In this document: piece by piece, positions 36,338 to 44,777 of the stretch
Numbering within the stretch: the first letter of the stretch is position 1
Layout of the letters: every line of letters starts with the position of its first letter
From: Rhodococcus sp. AW25M09
GTDB taxonomy: Bacteria; Actinomycetota; Actinomycetes; Mycobacteriales; Mycobacteriaceae
DNA length: 64,000 nt
Assembly: GCF_000333955.1 (NCBI RefSeq)
Contig: NZ_CAPS01000009.1
Location: forward strand, 62,001-126,000
Direction: 5' to 3'
Made by a program: the position numbers and the translations under genes
The notes under the pieces: generated by a model
The model's input: the letters and a program-made list of their open reading frames with translations, nothing else
Told to the model about the DNA's origin: nothing
The model's database searches: none

Positions 36338-37190
36338 GCAATCACGGCATTCAGCGGCTCCCAGCGGCAAACCACGCCGGATTTCGCCCACCAACGTCCA
36401 CCGTGGGCGCATGATGACCGGTGGCGTCGTCGCACTGGCGATGGTCGTCGTCATCGGAGTGGCCGCAGTGATGTTCGGCCACGACAGCGCGTCGTCCGAC
36501 CCCGACTCGGCTGTGTCAGCAAGCGAGCCGACGACCGACTTCGGCGCATCCCAGTCGGCACTGTTCGTCGGCGACAGCTATACGGTCGGGCCCTCGTCCG
36601 TGCCGGATTTTGGCTACCCATGCCTCACCGCCACCAATCTCGGGTGGAATTGCAATTTGGGTTCCCAACCCGGGACTGGATACATCAGCGGCGGACCCGA
36701 CCACCGGTTGCCCAGAGTCCTCGGCGCGCTCGAAGTAGCGTCACAGAGCGCTTCAGAGCGTCTTCCGCGTCTGCGAGAGAACTTCGACGCCGACGTAGTG
36801 GTGCTCGACGCCGGCCGCAACGACCTCCAGTTCGGCCCGATCTACTTGAGCAACATGTTCCTTTACACCGTGGAGCGGGCGCGCGAAACTTGGCCGGCTG
36901 CACGAATTGTCGCCATCGCACCGTGGTTCATAGACGACCCCGACGTGGAGTTCGACTCTGAGGAAGGCCCGGTGAGGGTCGGGCCGTATCTGGAGGGGAA
37001 GCTCAGGGAAGTACCGGAAAATGCGTCCGTCACGTTCATCGATCCAGGTACTCTCGGATGGTTTGTCGGCGAAGACGTGAGCTCGCTCTTGGCGGACGAC
37101 GGGATCCACCCGAACCCCGAAGGCCACAAACGAATTGCCGAAAAGCTCACAGCCGCCTTGATCTCCGACGGATTCGGGCAGCTGCAATGA
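36330..37190 (+). CDS. Membrane-anchored SGNH/GDSL hydrolase, second copy
   Basis: About 286 residues if the TTG at 36330 is used; GGAG precedes it and it overlaps the previous stop by eight bases. An ATG pair at 36411 is an alternative. One membrane helix (GGVVALAMVVVIGVAAVMFG) is followed by LFVGDSYTVGPSS, VLDAGRNDLQF (block with Asn) and DDGIHPNPEGH (Asp-His). It shares fold and position with the previous gene but little loop sequence. Probably an exported esterase or acyltransferase acting on the same polymer. Confidence 0.83.
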   Translation: MSEQSRHSAAPSGKPRRISPTNVHRGRMMTGGVVALAMVVVIGVAAVMFGHDSASSDPDSAVSASEPTTDFGASQSALFVGDSYTVGPSSVPDFGYPCLTATNLGWNCNLGSQPGTGYISGGPDHRLPRVLGALEVASQSASERLPRLRENFDADVVVLDAGRNDLQFGPIYLSNMFLYTVERARETWPAARIVAIAPWFIDDPDVEFDSEEGPVRVGPYLEGKLREVPENASVTFIDPGTLGWFVGEDVSSLLADDGIHPNPEGHKRIAEKLTAALISDGFGQLQ

Positions 37191-37233
37191 CGCTCGGCCC
37201 GACTCCATCGAAGTTCGAACTCGACGGGATCCG

Positions 37234-38559
37234 ATGAACAGCACCCTCTCCGAATACTTCCGCATCCTGACCGAGCGTTGGCGTTGGGTTGCCGTCGTAT
37301 GCCTCGTGGTTGTGGGTCTCGCAGCGACGTACCTCCTTCTGCAGCCGAAGTCCTACCAGTCGCAGTCGACGGTCTTCATCTCGACCCCACGCGACGATTC
37401 CGATACCTACTACCGCGGTGACCTGTACGCCAAGGAACGCCTTCCGTCGTACGCCGCGTTGATCCAAAGCCAAGATCTCGCCAAGAGAGTCATCGCCGAT
37501 CTTCAATTGGACAGCACGCCGGAGGCGATGATCGCCAGCACGACGGCCACGCCGATCCCCGGCACCGTCTTGATCCTGCTGGCGACGTCGGCCGGCTCAC
37601 CGTCCTCGGCCCAGGCCATCAATCAGGCCTATCTCGACGAGTTCATGGCCGAAATCGCCTCTCTCGAAGCCATTCCCGGGGCTCTGACACCTCGAGCCGA
37701 ACTGCTGGTCGTCGAACCACCGACCAGTTCGGACCTGCCGGGCGGGTTCCCTCCTTCCCTGGTGCTCGGTGCTGCGACGGCAGCAGGGCTGATTGCCGGC
37801 GCGACTCTGGCGGTAGTTTTGGCCCTCGCCGACTCACGTATCCGACGACCGGAGGATGCGATCGAGGCAACCGGTTTACCATTGCTGGCAGCCTTTCCCG
37901 CTCAAACATCCAAGACGACGGGAATCGAACCTGGCCGCGAACTCCGCGACTCCTTGCAAGCGGCTCTCCCGGTGGACCGGAAGCACATCGTGTTGGTGAC
38001 CGCACCGGATGTCTCGTCCGGCTCCACGTCCGTTGCCCAGCAACTCGCCGATTCTCTCCGCGATTCGGGAGAAAGTGTCGCGTTGATCGACTTCGACGTC
38101 CGGACGAAGTCCACCGGCACGCCCGACGATTCCGTTGTGTCGGTCGTCGACGTGGTCGAAGATCTCGTGGCACCCGACGACGCCCTGAGCAACAAGGTCG
38201 ACGGAATCACCGTCGTTCTCCAGGGCCGCACGTCCGAGAACGCGGCTCGAGTGGTCGATTCTCCGCGCGCAGGCCTGTTGATCGAGCGAGCCGCACAACT
38301 GCACGGCTGGGTCATTCTGGATTCCGCTCCGACCAGCAAGTTCAGTGATGCGCAACGGCTAATGCGCTTCGTTGATGCAGTGGTGATCGTGTCTCGCAGC
38401 GGCCGAACCAAGTTCGAAACTCTGAGGGAGACCGCTCGACAATTAGCGCCGGTCGGTCCGCAAGTTACCGGAATTGTCCTCAATGGTTGTTCCACGGCAG
38501 ATATAGACCGCATCGGCCGATCGCATACGCCTCTCCGGTCCACATCGGTCGACCGATGA
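37234..38559 (+). CDS. Wzz/Wzc-type chain-length determinant with degenerate kinase-like domain, copy 1
   Basis: About 441 residues. It has a Wzz domain between two membrane helices (about 16-38 and 175-200; RWVAVVCLVVVGLAATYLLL and LGAATAAGLIAGATLAVVLAL), with the periplasmic-type part FISTPRDDSDTYYRGDLYAKERLPSYAALI. A cytosolic domain resembles BY-kinases, but the P-loop position reads APDVSSGSTSVA with no lysine, LIDFDVRT stands at the second Walker motif and VILDSAPT at Walker B. ATP hydrolysis is therefore doubtful. It should control EPS chain length together with the similar gene downstream. No tyrosine-rich tail is visible. Confidence 0.85.
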   Translation: MNSTLSEYFRILTERWRWVAVVCLVVVGLAATYLLLQPKSYQSQSTVFISTPRDDSDTYYRGDLYAKERLPSYAALIQSQDLAKRVIADLQLDSTPEAMIASTTATPIPGTVLILLATSAGSPSSAQAINQAYLDEFMAEIASLEAIPGALTPRAELLVVEPPTSSDLPGGFPPSLVLGAATAAGLIAGATLAVVLALADSRIRRPEDAIEATGLPLLAAFPAQTSKTTGIEPGRELRDSLQAALPVDRKHIVLVTAPDVSSGSTSVAQQLADSLRDSGESVALIDFDVRTKSTGTPDDSVVSVVDVVEDLVAPDDALSNKVDGITVVLQGRTSENAARVVDSPRAGLLIERAAQLHGWVILDSAPTSKFSDAQRLMRFVDAVVIVSRSGRTKFETLRETARQLAPVGPQVTGIVLNGCSTADIDRIGRSHTPLRSTSVDR

Positions 38560-38617
38560 CCGATCTCCGCCCAGCAACTGAACCAGCCCCCGGAAACCAA
38601 GGAGACCTTCGCTAACA

Positions 38618-39934
38618 ATGGATATCAAAAGGGCGTTTGTAATCCTGCTCGAGCGCTGGTGGATCGTCGCGGTCACACTTGTGATCGGTATCGGCGCAGC
38701 GATAGTCGCAACCCTGGTCACCCCGCCGCAATACACCTCGAATACACAGCTCTTCGTCTCGACCACCGGTGGCACCAGCTCGACCGAGTCCTACCAGGGT
38801 GATCAATTTTCTCAGCAGCGCGCCACGTCATACGCGCAGATCCTGACCAGCGAGATCCTCGGCCAGCGAGTATCGGATGCGCTGGGCCTGAGCCTGAGCG
38901 GTAGTGCAGTGGCCGGCCGAGTAACCGCCACCGTCGTCCCCAAGACGGTGCTGCTGGATGTCAGCGTGACCGACTCGTCCGCTGACCGGGCTGCCGAGAT
39001 CGCAAATACCCTGTCCGACGAGTTCATCTCCTACATAGTGCCTTTGGAGACACCGACCGGCCAAGACCAGGCCCGAGCGACCGTGACCATCGTCAATGGA
39101 GCCGAACCAGCGACGAGACCCACGACACCCAAGCTGACGACCTACCTCATCTACGGCGCTGCCTGTGGGATTCTGATCGGCCTCCTACTTGTCATCGTGG
39201 TGGCGACGCTCGATCGGAGGGTATCCAAGCGATCCGACGCCGAATCGCTGACCGGGCTACCGGTCCTCGGCCCGGTCACCTCGGTCATGCAAAGTCCGGA
39301 GGGTCGTCGTACACAGCTCGACAATTGGACCAGCCCCGAAGCCGAGGCGTTTCGTAAGATTCGGGTCCACGTGCAATCGATACCAACGGGCCCGCAGGTA
39401 ATTCTCGTGACCAGCTCCTCGGCCAAGGAGTCGACCATCAATTTCTCGGTCGATCTCGCTGTGGCACTGGCAGAATCCGATCGGCGGACGGTGGTGATCG
39501 AGACCGATTCTGCGCACCCCACGGTAGCCGAGCAATTGAGCCTGCCAGACTCCGCAGGACTGGTCGAGGCGTTGGCGGACACCGCTGATCGGCCGGACGC
39601 TGCAGACCAGCTCGCTGCACCCACCACCAACCGGAATCTCGACGCGATTGCGGTCGGTGTCGGTGTAGACGCAACTCCGATGCTCTCCACGGCGGCGATG
39701 CGCGAACTGGTGGAGAAGTTGAGGCAGTCGTACTCCTACCTGGTGATCGATGCTCCACCGGCGGCCGCGAGCGGCGCAACGGCCGTCCTCTCCGGATTGT
39801 GCGACGGAACACTGCTGGTCATCGACACCAGGCTTGCGCGCGATCGCGACGTTGCTACCGCAGTCCGAGAGTTGCAGGGCTCGGATGCTCGGCCGATTGC
39901 CGCAGTTCTGACGAACTCGCGCCGCAAGCGCTAG
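38618..39934 (+). CDS. Wzz/Wzc-type chain-length determinant with degenerate kinase-like domain, copy 2
   Basis: About 438 residues with the same two-helix Wzz plan as copy 1 (RWWIVAVTLVIGIGAAIVATL; FVSTTGGTSSTESYQGDQFSQQRATSYAQIL; second helix near 170-195). The kinase-like domain keeps EAFRKIRVHVQSI, typical of Wzc, VVIETDSAHPT and YLVIDAPPAA, but the P-loop is SSSAKESTINFS, where glutamate replaces the Walker A lysine. No tyrosine cluster ends the protein. AAGGAGA lies about 12 bases upstream of the ATG. The stop overlaps the opposing acyltransferase gene by four bases and is followed by a long inverted repeat. Confidence 0.86.
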   Translation: MDIKRAFVILLERWWIVAVTLVIGIGAAIVATLVTPPQYTSNTQLFVSTTGGTSSTESYQGDQFSQQRATSYAQILTSEILGQRVSDALGLSLSGSAVAGRVTATVVPKTVLLDVSVTDSSADRAAEIANTLSDEFISYIVPLETPTGQDQARATVTIVNGAEPATRPTTPKLTTYLIYGAACGILIGLLLVIVVATLDRRVSKRSDAESLTGLPVLGPVTSVMQSPEGRRTQLDNWTSPEAEAFRKIRVHVQSIPTGPQVILVTSSSAKESTINFSVDLAVALAESDRRTVVIETDSAHPTVAEQLSLPDSAGLVEALADTADRPDAADQLAAPTTNRNLDAIAVGVGVDATPMLSTAAMRELVEKLRQSYSYLVIDAPPAAASGATAVLSGLCDGTLLVIDTRLARDRDVATAVRELQGSDARPIAAVLTNSRRKR

Positions 39935-41232
39935 ACGCGATCCTGTTGCTCGACCAGATCACCGGTGAGCGACTCGAGCAACAGGATCGGATCCGTGACA
40001 ATCAGATTCATTGCCTCTTCGATCTTCGCTCGCTCGAACACATTGTCGTGGAACGATACCGAGTAGGTGCGTTCTTTACCTACGACGCCGCACATGACCG
40101 TGATGGCATCGGGTGCCGAAGGATCGAGCAGGCCTGCGAACTGGCCACCCTCACCTTCGGCCCACGGAACCCGGTCCCACGACGGCGGTCGACCCAGATC
40201 CGAGTACATGAGCTTGACCTTCGGTTCGCGCAACACACGATCCGCCGCGGTCGGGTCTGCCGCGGACTTGATCCGCACACTCGCCGATACGATCCCGAGC
40301 ACGGCCAACGGGAGTCCGGAGGTGTAGACGGCGTTCAATACCCGAGCCTGCGGCTCGATCGGGCGGGTCCCGGAAATGGCCACGTTCAGCCCAACGGCGA
40401 AGTTTCCGTTGACAGTCGTCTTTGCATCCAGATACCTGCGGCAATTGATGGCGATCGTGACTGCCGGGGTGGACTCGAGACCTACCCGGTCCATCGCGCA
40501 GCGCACCAACCACAGGGCCACCGTGGCCGCGCCCGCCGACGGAGCATTCTTCTTCCGCCATGCTGATACCGCGGCTTCAGAGGCCGCCGTGGACTGCCTG
40601 ATCACCACCGCGGGCGATGGGCTCCACGGAACCGTCTCACTGCTCTCGGGCCGGCCTATCCCCTCGAGGGACTGCTGATTCAGGGCCTGCATTGCCTTTA
40701 CCGCCCGCCACGCGTCGCGCAGCCTCAGTGGATGCAACGCGAACCATCGCAACAAAGCTCGCGGAATGACATGTCGAGACTCGGGCTCGAGAGACCATAC
40801 GCTCGCGCCGTCGCTGTCATCGAGATGCAATGCCTCGACCAGGTCGACGAAGAGCTTTCCATCACTCAACCCGTGTGCGGTGTCGATGAACAGGTACTCG
40901 CCGCAGATGGTGACCTCCAGCGGCAAGCGTTCTCCCGCTCGACGTCGCACATCCGCGATTGCTGCTTCCAGTTGTGCAGACGTCGCAGCCGGCCCGACCT
41001 CTCGGACCGCGTCGTCACCGATCGATTGCGCAATTCCCCAGGAGACTGTCCCTGGCTGCGGCACGAGGCCGATCCGAGTGTGAGTCCCCGAATCCACAAG
41101 GCTCTGAAGCGTGGCCCGGACGGCATCGCCATTCACCCTCCGGGCCGGGCCGGCCACGCCGATGTATCGACTGTTGATCATGCACAGGTCGGCACCCGTG
41201 ACCCTGTAGGTGTTATCAGAATTAAGGGACAA
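39931..41232 (-). CDS. Condensation-fold acyltransferase (PapA/WES-like)
   Basis: About 433 residues. FIDTAHGLSDGKLFVDLVEAL holds the HxxxDG catalytic motif of the condensation/PapA/wax ester synthase superfamily, and the C-terminal half has SAGAATVALWLVRCAMDRVG and TTVNGNFAVGLNVAISG, as in this fold. Such enzymes pass an acyl group from a CoA or carrier thioester to a hydroxyl or amine. Next to EPS genes it may attach fatty acyl groups to the polymer, as known for fatty-acid-containing Rhodococcus EPS; this is inference. The start is uncertain: TTG 41232 has GGAG upstream, and ATG 41181 and TTG 41259 are also possible. Confidence 0.72.
   Translation of the reverse strand: MSLNSDNTYRVTGADLCMINSRYIGVAGPARRVNGDAVRATLQSLVDSGTHTRIGLVPQPGTVSWGIAQSIGDDAVREVGPAATSAQLEAAIADVRRRAGERLPLEVTICGEYLFIDTAHGLSDGKLFVDLVEALHLDDSDGASVWSLEPESRHVIPRALLRWFALHPLRLRDAWRAVKAMQALNQQSLEGIGRPESSETVPWSPSPAVVIRQSTAASEAAVSAWRKKNAPSAGAATVALWLVRCAMDRVGLESTPAVTIAINCRRYLDAKTTVNGNFAVGLNVAISGTRPIEPQARVLNAVYTSGLPLAVLGIVSASVRIKSAADPTAADRVLREPKVKLMYSDLGRPPSWDRVPWAEGEGGQFAGLLDPSAPDAITVMCGVVGKERTYSVSFHDNVFERAKIEEAMNLIVTDPILLLESLTGDLVEQQDRV
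39939..39988. terminator. Perfect 14-bp inverted repeat at a convergent gene junction
   Basis: GATCCTGTTGCTCG at 39939-39952 pairs with CGAGCAACAGGATC at 39975-39988 around a 22-base loop. It lies just past the stop of the second chain-length gene and within the last codons of the opposing acyltransferase. A bidirectional terminator overlapping coding sequence is likely. Same geometry as the repeat at 14207-14254. Confidence 0.65.
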
Positions 41233-41360
41233 GGATGAAACTCCAATCCGACAAACCAACTGCGACGTTCCGTCGTCCTCACAATTTCACGAGTCGGGCG
41301 GAACCGGCAATTCGCCGCCTGGAAATCATTCGTTTGACCGCGACCGATCCACGACCAGAA

Positions 41361-42467
41361 TCAGTTGATGAGTGCCCGAACCGCGGCCAGGGAGGGCTTG
41401 GCAGAGTTATCCGTCCTGATCAACCCGTAGTTCTCTTCGAGGTTCTGACTACCGGTATTGATGTCACGGTGGTCGAAGATGAAGATGGGCCCACCGTTCG
41501 GCAAGGACCTCAAGTAGTTGATGCCGTCCACCAGAATCTCGGTCTGTCGTGCTTCGGTCACACCGTACGGAGGCTGCCCGGGAGTAGTGGACGCACCGAA
41601 CTCCGTCGACCAGATCTTCTTCCAACCGTCTCCGTTGACATACATGAGGTACGAGATCATGTCGATCGAATTTCGGGGAGTCCACCAATCCGTGCCAGCA
41701 CTCAGAAGATCGGGCGAACTGTACGGATGGTTTCCGATACCGTCCAACGACGCCCCGGCCTGATTCGCATAGAGGGCCTCGACAAAACGTGCCGGGCTGA
41801 TGTTGGTGCCGTCGTCGATTGCCGGCGATAATCCGCCGCTGATGATCACGGCGTACTGATCGACGGCTTTGATTGCGGCATAGGACAGCTTGAGCATCTG
41901 GCTGTACTTCGCAGCGTCGGGCTTCGGCGCGAAGCTGTGAACAACGTTTGGCTCGTTCCAGATTTCCCAGTTTCGAATCAGGCCCCGGTAACGCTCTGCC
42001 GCCAGACGCGTGAAGTTGGCGTACGTGGCCGGATCGGCAGGGCCGGGATGCAAGAAGGTCCTGCCTTCAGGTATCGCCGCCCAGGTCGGCGTATAGGTCG
42101 GCACAGCCAGTATATTGAGACCAGCGTTGTATGCGTCCACTACCAGTTTGTCGGTGCCCGCCCAATTGAATACGCCTCGAACAGCTTCGACCTGGGGCCA
42201 CTGGATCGGTATACGCACCGCCGGAAAACCGCTTTGCTTGATCGACTCAATCTGGGCTTGCCGCACGGAATCGGAGGTCTCCAAGGTTACGGCAGTGACA
42301 CCAAGTGTGCGCGGGCCCATCGGCCCCGACGCGGCCGACGCGGGTGCCGGCAGAGCCACCGACACGGAAGCCGCGACGATCAGCGCGACAGAGGAAGACA
42401 CCGCACGACGAAAAAATGGCCTACTTTTCGACGCACTCGGCGAGAGGGATCTGAAACTGATATTCAC
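41361..42467 (-). CDS. Secreted clan GH-A glycoside hydrolase-like protein
   Basis: About 368 residues with an ordinary secretion signal (SSSVALIVAASVSVALPAPASA, cleavage after ASA) instead of a lipobox. The barrel shares many stretches with the lipoprotein at 23642: GVTAVTLETSDSVRQAQ, FPAVRIPIQWPQVEAVRGVFNW, RNWEIWNEPN (acid/base Glu) and KKIWSTEFGAST (nucleophile Glu). The two are paralogues, one anchored and one released. GTG at 42467 with AAGG eight bases upstream is the best start; the open frame continues to 42752 without a signal-like beginning. Divergent from the lipoprotein gene at 42626. Likely acts on the EPS. Confidence 0.85.
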   Translation of the reverse strand: MNISFRSLSPSASKSRPFFRRAVSSSVALIVAASVSVALPAPASAASGPMGPRTLGVTAVTLETSDSVRQAQIESIKQSGFPAVRIPIQWPQVEAVRGVFNWAGTDKLVVDAYNAGLNILAVPTYTPTWAAIPEGRTFLHPGPADPATYANFTRLAAERYRGLIRNWEIWNEPNVVHSFAPKPDAAKYSQMLKLSYAAIKAVDQYAVIISGGLSPAIDDGTNISPARFVEALYANQAGASLDGIGNHPYSSPDLLSAGTDWWTPRNSIDMISYLMYVNGDGWKKIWSTEFGASTTPGQPPYGVTEARQTEILVDGINYLRSLPNGGPIFIFDHRDINTGSQNLEENYGLIRTDNSAKPSLAAVRALIN

Positions 42468-42625
42468 AGCGAAGGCCTTACTCGAGAGTAAACAGGTGTG
42501 GCTCTTGCGGACAGTCCCACAAGAGGAGGAAAGCAAAGGTTCGAGTGCCACCGAAGGGCTTTGACCTATATGTACACCAGGCTCGGAAATAAACAAACAC
42601 GAGAAATAGCGAAACCTGGAGACGT

Positions 42626-43423
42626 ATGACAATGAACCGCGCAAACAATCTGCGAGTTTCTTCAATTGCGATTTTCGCAACCATCGCCCTGACATCTGCG
42701 TCGTGCGCGAGCCAGACGTCGGAAAGTATCTTGGTACCGGAAGTAAGAACATCTGCGCCGCCGACGGGCACCGAGGCCGACAACTTCACGGTGTACAGCA
42801 ATTTCACAGCCCTACCCGACGGCCCAGCCCCGAGCACGTTCGAGACCGGCCAGGCCGCTTCGGTAGCACCGGTGCTCGACCCATCCATGAATCTGCGAAT
42901 CGCCAATGGCAAGTTGACTTTCGCCCCGACCGTCGACGGGCCCGCGGCCGCGTACTTCAGGACAGGCGACCTCGGCAAGCCAGTGACATCCGTGGGTATG
43001 AAATGGACTTTCACCGCGCAACCAGGGGATACACCCGGTGTCGCCGCCATGGCGATCGCCGACAGACCGGCAGATCCACTGGGCGGCGCATCCCCCCTCA
43101 TGCCCCTCCACTTCATCGTTACCCGCGACGGGTGGAACTACTCGGTGTCTCCCGGCACGTCCGGCGGCGGAGCCGAATTAATTACCATCGCCGCAGGAAG
43201 ATTCAGCTCTCCGCTCGCCGAAGATGGAAATACAATTCATGAAGTGCACATCGCCATTCGTGGCGATACCGCAGCTATCGATTTACCCGACGGAAACCGG
43301 CAAGAAGTTCAAGATCCTCGAATCGAGGCATGGGCATCTCGATACGCATTCTTCGAGCCGTACGCCGACCGATCCTCGACAGACTCCATTACGGGCTTTA
43401 CCGAAGTGTGGGCCGACCTGTGA
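42626..43423 (+). CDS. Putative lipoprotein of unknown function
   Basis: About 265 residues. A lipoprotein signal (VSSIAIFATIALTSASC) is followed by a Pro/Thr-rich linker and a beta-rich domain (NLRIANGKLTFAPTVDGPAAAYFRTGDLG, VGMKWTFTAQPGD, WNYSVSPGTSGGGAELITIAAG, IHEVHIAIRGDTAAIDLPDG). The pattern recalls concanavalin/LamG-like sugar-binding sandwiches, but I can name no family. It sits beside the secreted glycosidase with a shared 158-base promoter region, so a surface role with the polysaccharide is plausible. GGAG lies four bases before the first ATG; a second ATG follows two codons later. Confidence 0.7.
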   Translation: MTMNRANNLRVSSIAIFATIALTSASCASQTSESILVPEVRTSAPPTGTEADNFTVYSNFTALPDGPAPSTFETGQAASVAPVLDPSMNLRIANGKLTFAPTVDGPAAAYFRTGDLGKPVTSVGMKWTFTAQPGDTPGVAAMAIADRPADPLGGASPLMPLHFIVTRDGWNYSVSPGTSGGGAELITIAAGRFSSPLAEDGNTIHEVHIAIRGDTAAIDLPDGNRQEVQDPRIEAWASRYAFFEPYADRSSTDSITGFTEVWADL

Positions 43424-43503
43424 AAAGGAAATAACAGAAGAGGAGCAAATAAACCGAACAGTTCCGACTTTATTGCCTGGTCTGAGTATCGTCACCGCCG
43501 ACT

Positions 43504-43839
43504 ATGCGCAATCATGACTGGATGCCCACCACCGACCCCTTCCACTCGCTGGTACTGCTCAACTCGGTCTTTGCCTGCGCGACATGGAGCCTGACGAAGC
43601 CGAGCTGGGCCGCTGCCATCACACTGACGGCCAGCTCGATCCTATGGCTGTTCTTCAATCACCCAATCGAGGGTCGGGTGCTCTACTCAATCGACTACCA
43701 GACGGGCTTGACGGAGTCCGATTTCGTCTCGGCGGCAGGGCTATTGCTTGCAGCCGTGACGGTAATTCGCATAAAACGCCGTCCGGTTGCAACGCCAGGA
43801 AGCCGCGGGGAATCAGAAGCGGAACGACCCAGCCGGTAG
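43504..43839 (+). CDS. Small two- to three-helix membrane protein, copy 1
   Basis: About 111 residues with hydrophobic segments SLVLLNSVFACATWSL, AAITLTASSILWLFF and VSAAGLLLAAVTVIRI, and a basic polar tail. It is clearly paralogous to the gene at 49084: PTTDPFH(S/A)LVLLN(S/A)VFA, WLFFN and GLTESDF are shared. The comparison suggests that the true start could be the ATG at 43522 instead of 43504. Function unknown. Confidence 0.7.
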   Translation: MRNHDWMPTTDPFHSLVLLNSVFACATWSLTKPSWAAAITLTASSILWLFFNHPIEGRVLYSIDYQTGLTESDFVSAAGLLLAAVTVIRIKRRPVATPGSRGESEAERPSR

Positions 43840-44014
43840 ACACACCGAACCGGCGCTTTCCAGATCCGGCTCGTCGGCAGGAGCCATAAAAATGACCGGA
43901 ACCTGGGCTGCATTACCGCCGCAAACCTCAGGACGCCACTGTTCACCCGATCCGCCGCGCAATCCCGGCCTTTCGGGGCATGGAACGCCATTCCAGTTGT
44001 GACAGGATCTGCGC

Positions 44015-44677
44015 ATGACGAACTCGAAGCCGGCATCCGCTCGACGTTCCGATGCCCTGTCGAAAGCGCGCATCGTGCAGGCAGCGACCGAGATGCTCGA
44101 TGAGGGCGGTACCGACGCTCTGACCTTTCGCACGCTCGCCGCACGACTGTCGACCGGCCCCGGAGCGCTGTACCACCATGTCAGCAACAAGGAAGATCTG
44201 CTCGCGGCAGCGACCGAAGCCGTCATGGCATCGGTCTTCGAGTCCTCGCCCGACAACGGTGCGACAGAGCCGGGTGTTCGCGGCGTGATGATGAGAGCGT
44301 TCGACGCAATCACCACGCGGCCGTGGGTGGCAACGCAACTCGCCGGAGCGCCGTGGCAGCCGGCCGTCATGCATCTCTTCGACCGCATCGGAACCGAACT
44401 GGACGCACGCGGAGTTCCAGAGCATGCACAGTTCGACGCCGCTTCCGTGCTCATGTACCACGCTCTCGGGGCTGCGAGTCAGCGTCATGCCGGGAGGCAA
44501 CTGGCCGCCACGGTGACCGACCGTGCGACTTTTCTCGACTCCACTCGCTCGGCGGTGACCGATACCGGCGACTATCCGTTCCTGACGCGGATCGCGTCGC
44601 AATTCGCCGGCCATGACGACAGAGAGCAATTTCAGGCCGGTGTCGACATCATCCTGGCCGGCATCGACCACCCCTGA
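44015..44677 (+). CDS. TetR family transcriptional repressor
   Basis: About 220 residues. The N-terminal helix-turn-helix reads SKARIVQAATEMLDEGGTDALTFRTLAARLSTGPGALYHHVSNKEDLL, the standard TetR arrangement. The C-terminal ligand domain is variable as usual. The gene is followed after 100 bases by an FAD monooxygenase gene in the same direction, whose promoter region contains two copies of a TTGGAAC-N3-GTTCCAA palindrome. I infer that this protein binds them and is released by a substrate of the monooxygenase. Confidence 0.9.
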   Translation: MTNSKPASARRSDALSKARIVQAATEMLDEGGTDALTFRTLAARLSTGPGALYHHVSNKEDLLAAATEAVMASVFESSPDNGATEPGVRGVMMRAFDAITTRPWVATQLAGAPWQPAVMHLFDRIGTELDARGVPEHAQFDAASVLMYHALGAASQRHAGRQLAATVTDRATFLDSTRSAVTDTGDYPFLTRIASQFAGHDDREQFQAGVDIILAGIDHP

Positions 44678-44710
44678 ACCGGCCCAGTTCGCCACTTCTG
44701 CCCTCTCCGC

Positions 44711-44759
44711 TTGACAGCTTTGGAACACTGTTCCATCCTTGCTTGGAACAGCGTTCCAA
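44711..44759 (+). promoter_or_regulatory. Promoter -35 with two TetR-type operators
   Basis: TTGACA at 44711-44716 is a good -35 box. Two related palindromes follow: TGGAACACTGTTCCA at 44721-44735, in the spacer, and TTGGAACAGCGTTCCAA at 44743-44759, just past the expected -10. Both have half-sites TGGAAC/GTTCCA with a 3-base centre. Placement suits direct repression of the monooxygenase gene at 44778 by the TetR protein encoded just upstream. Confidence 0.75.
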
Positions 44760-44777
44760 CAACAGGCGGAGACAGCC

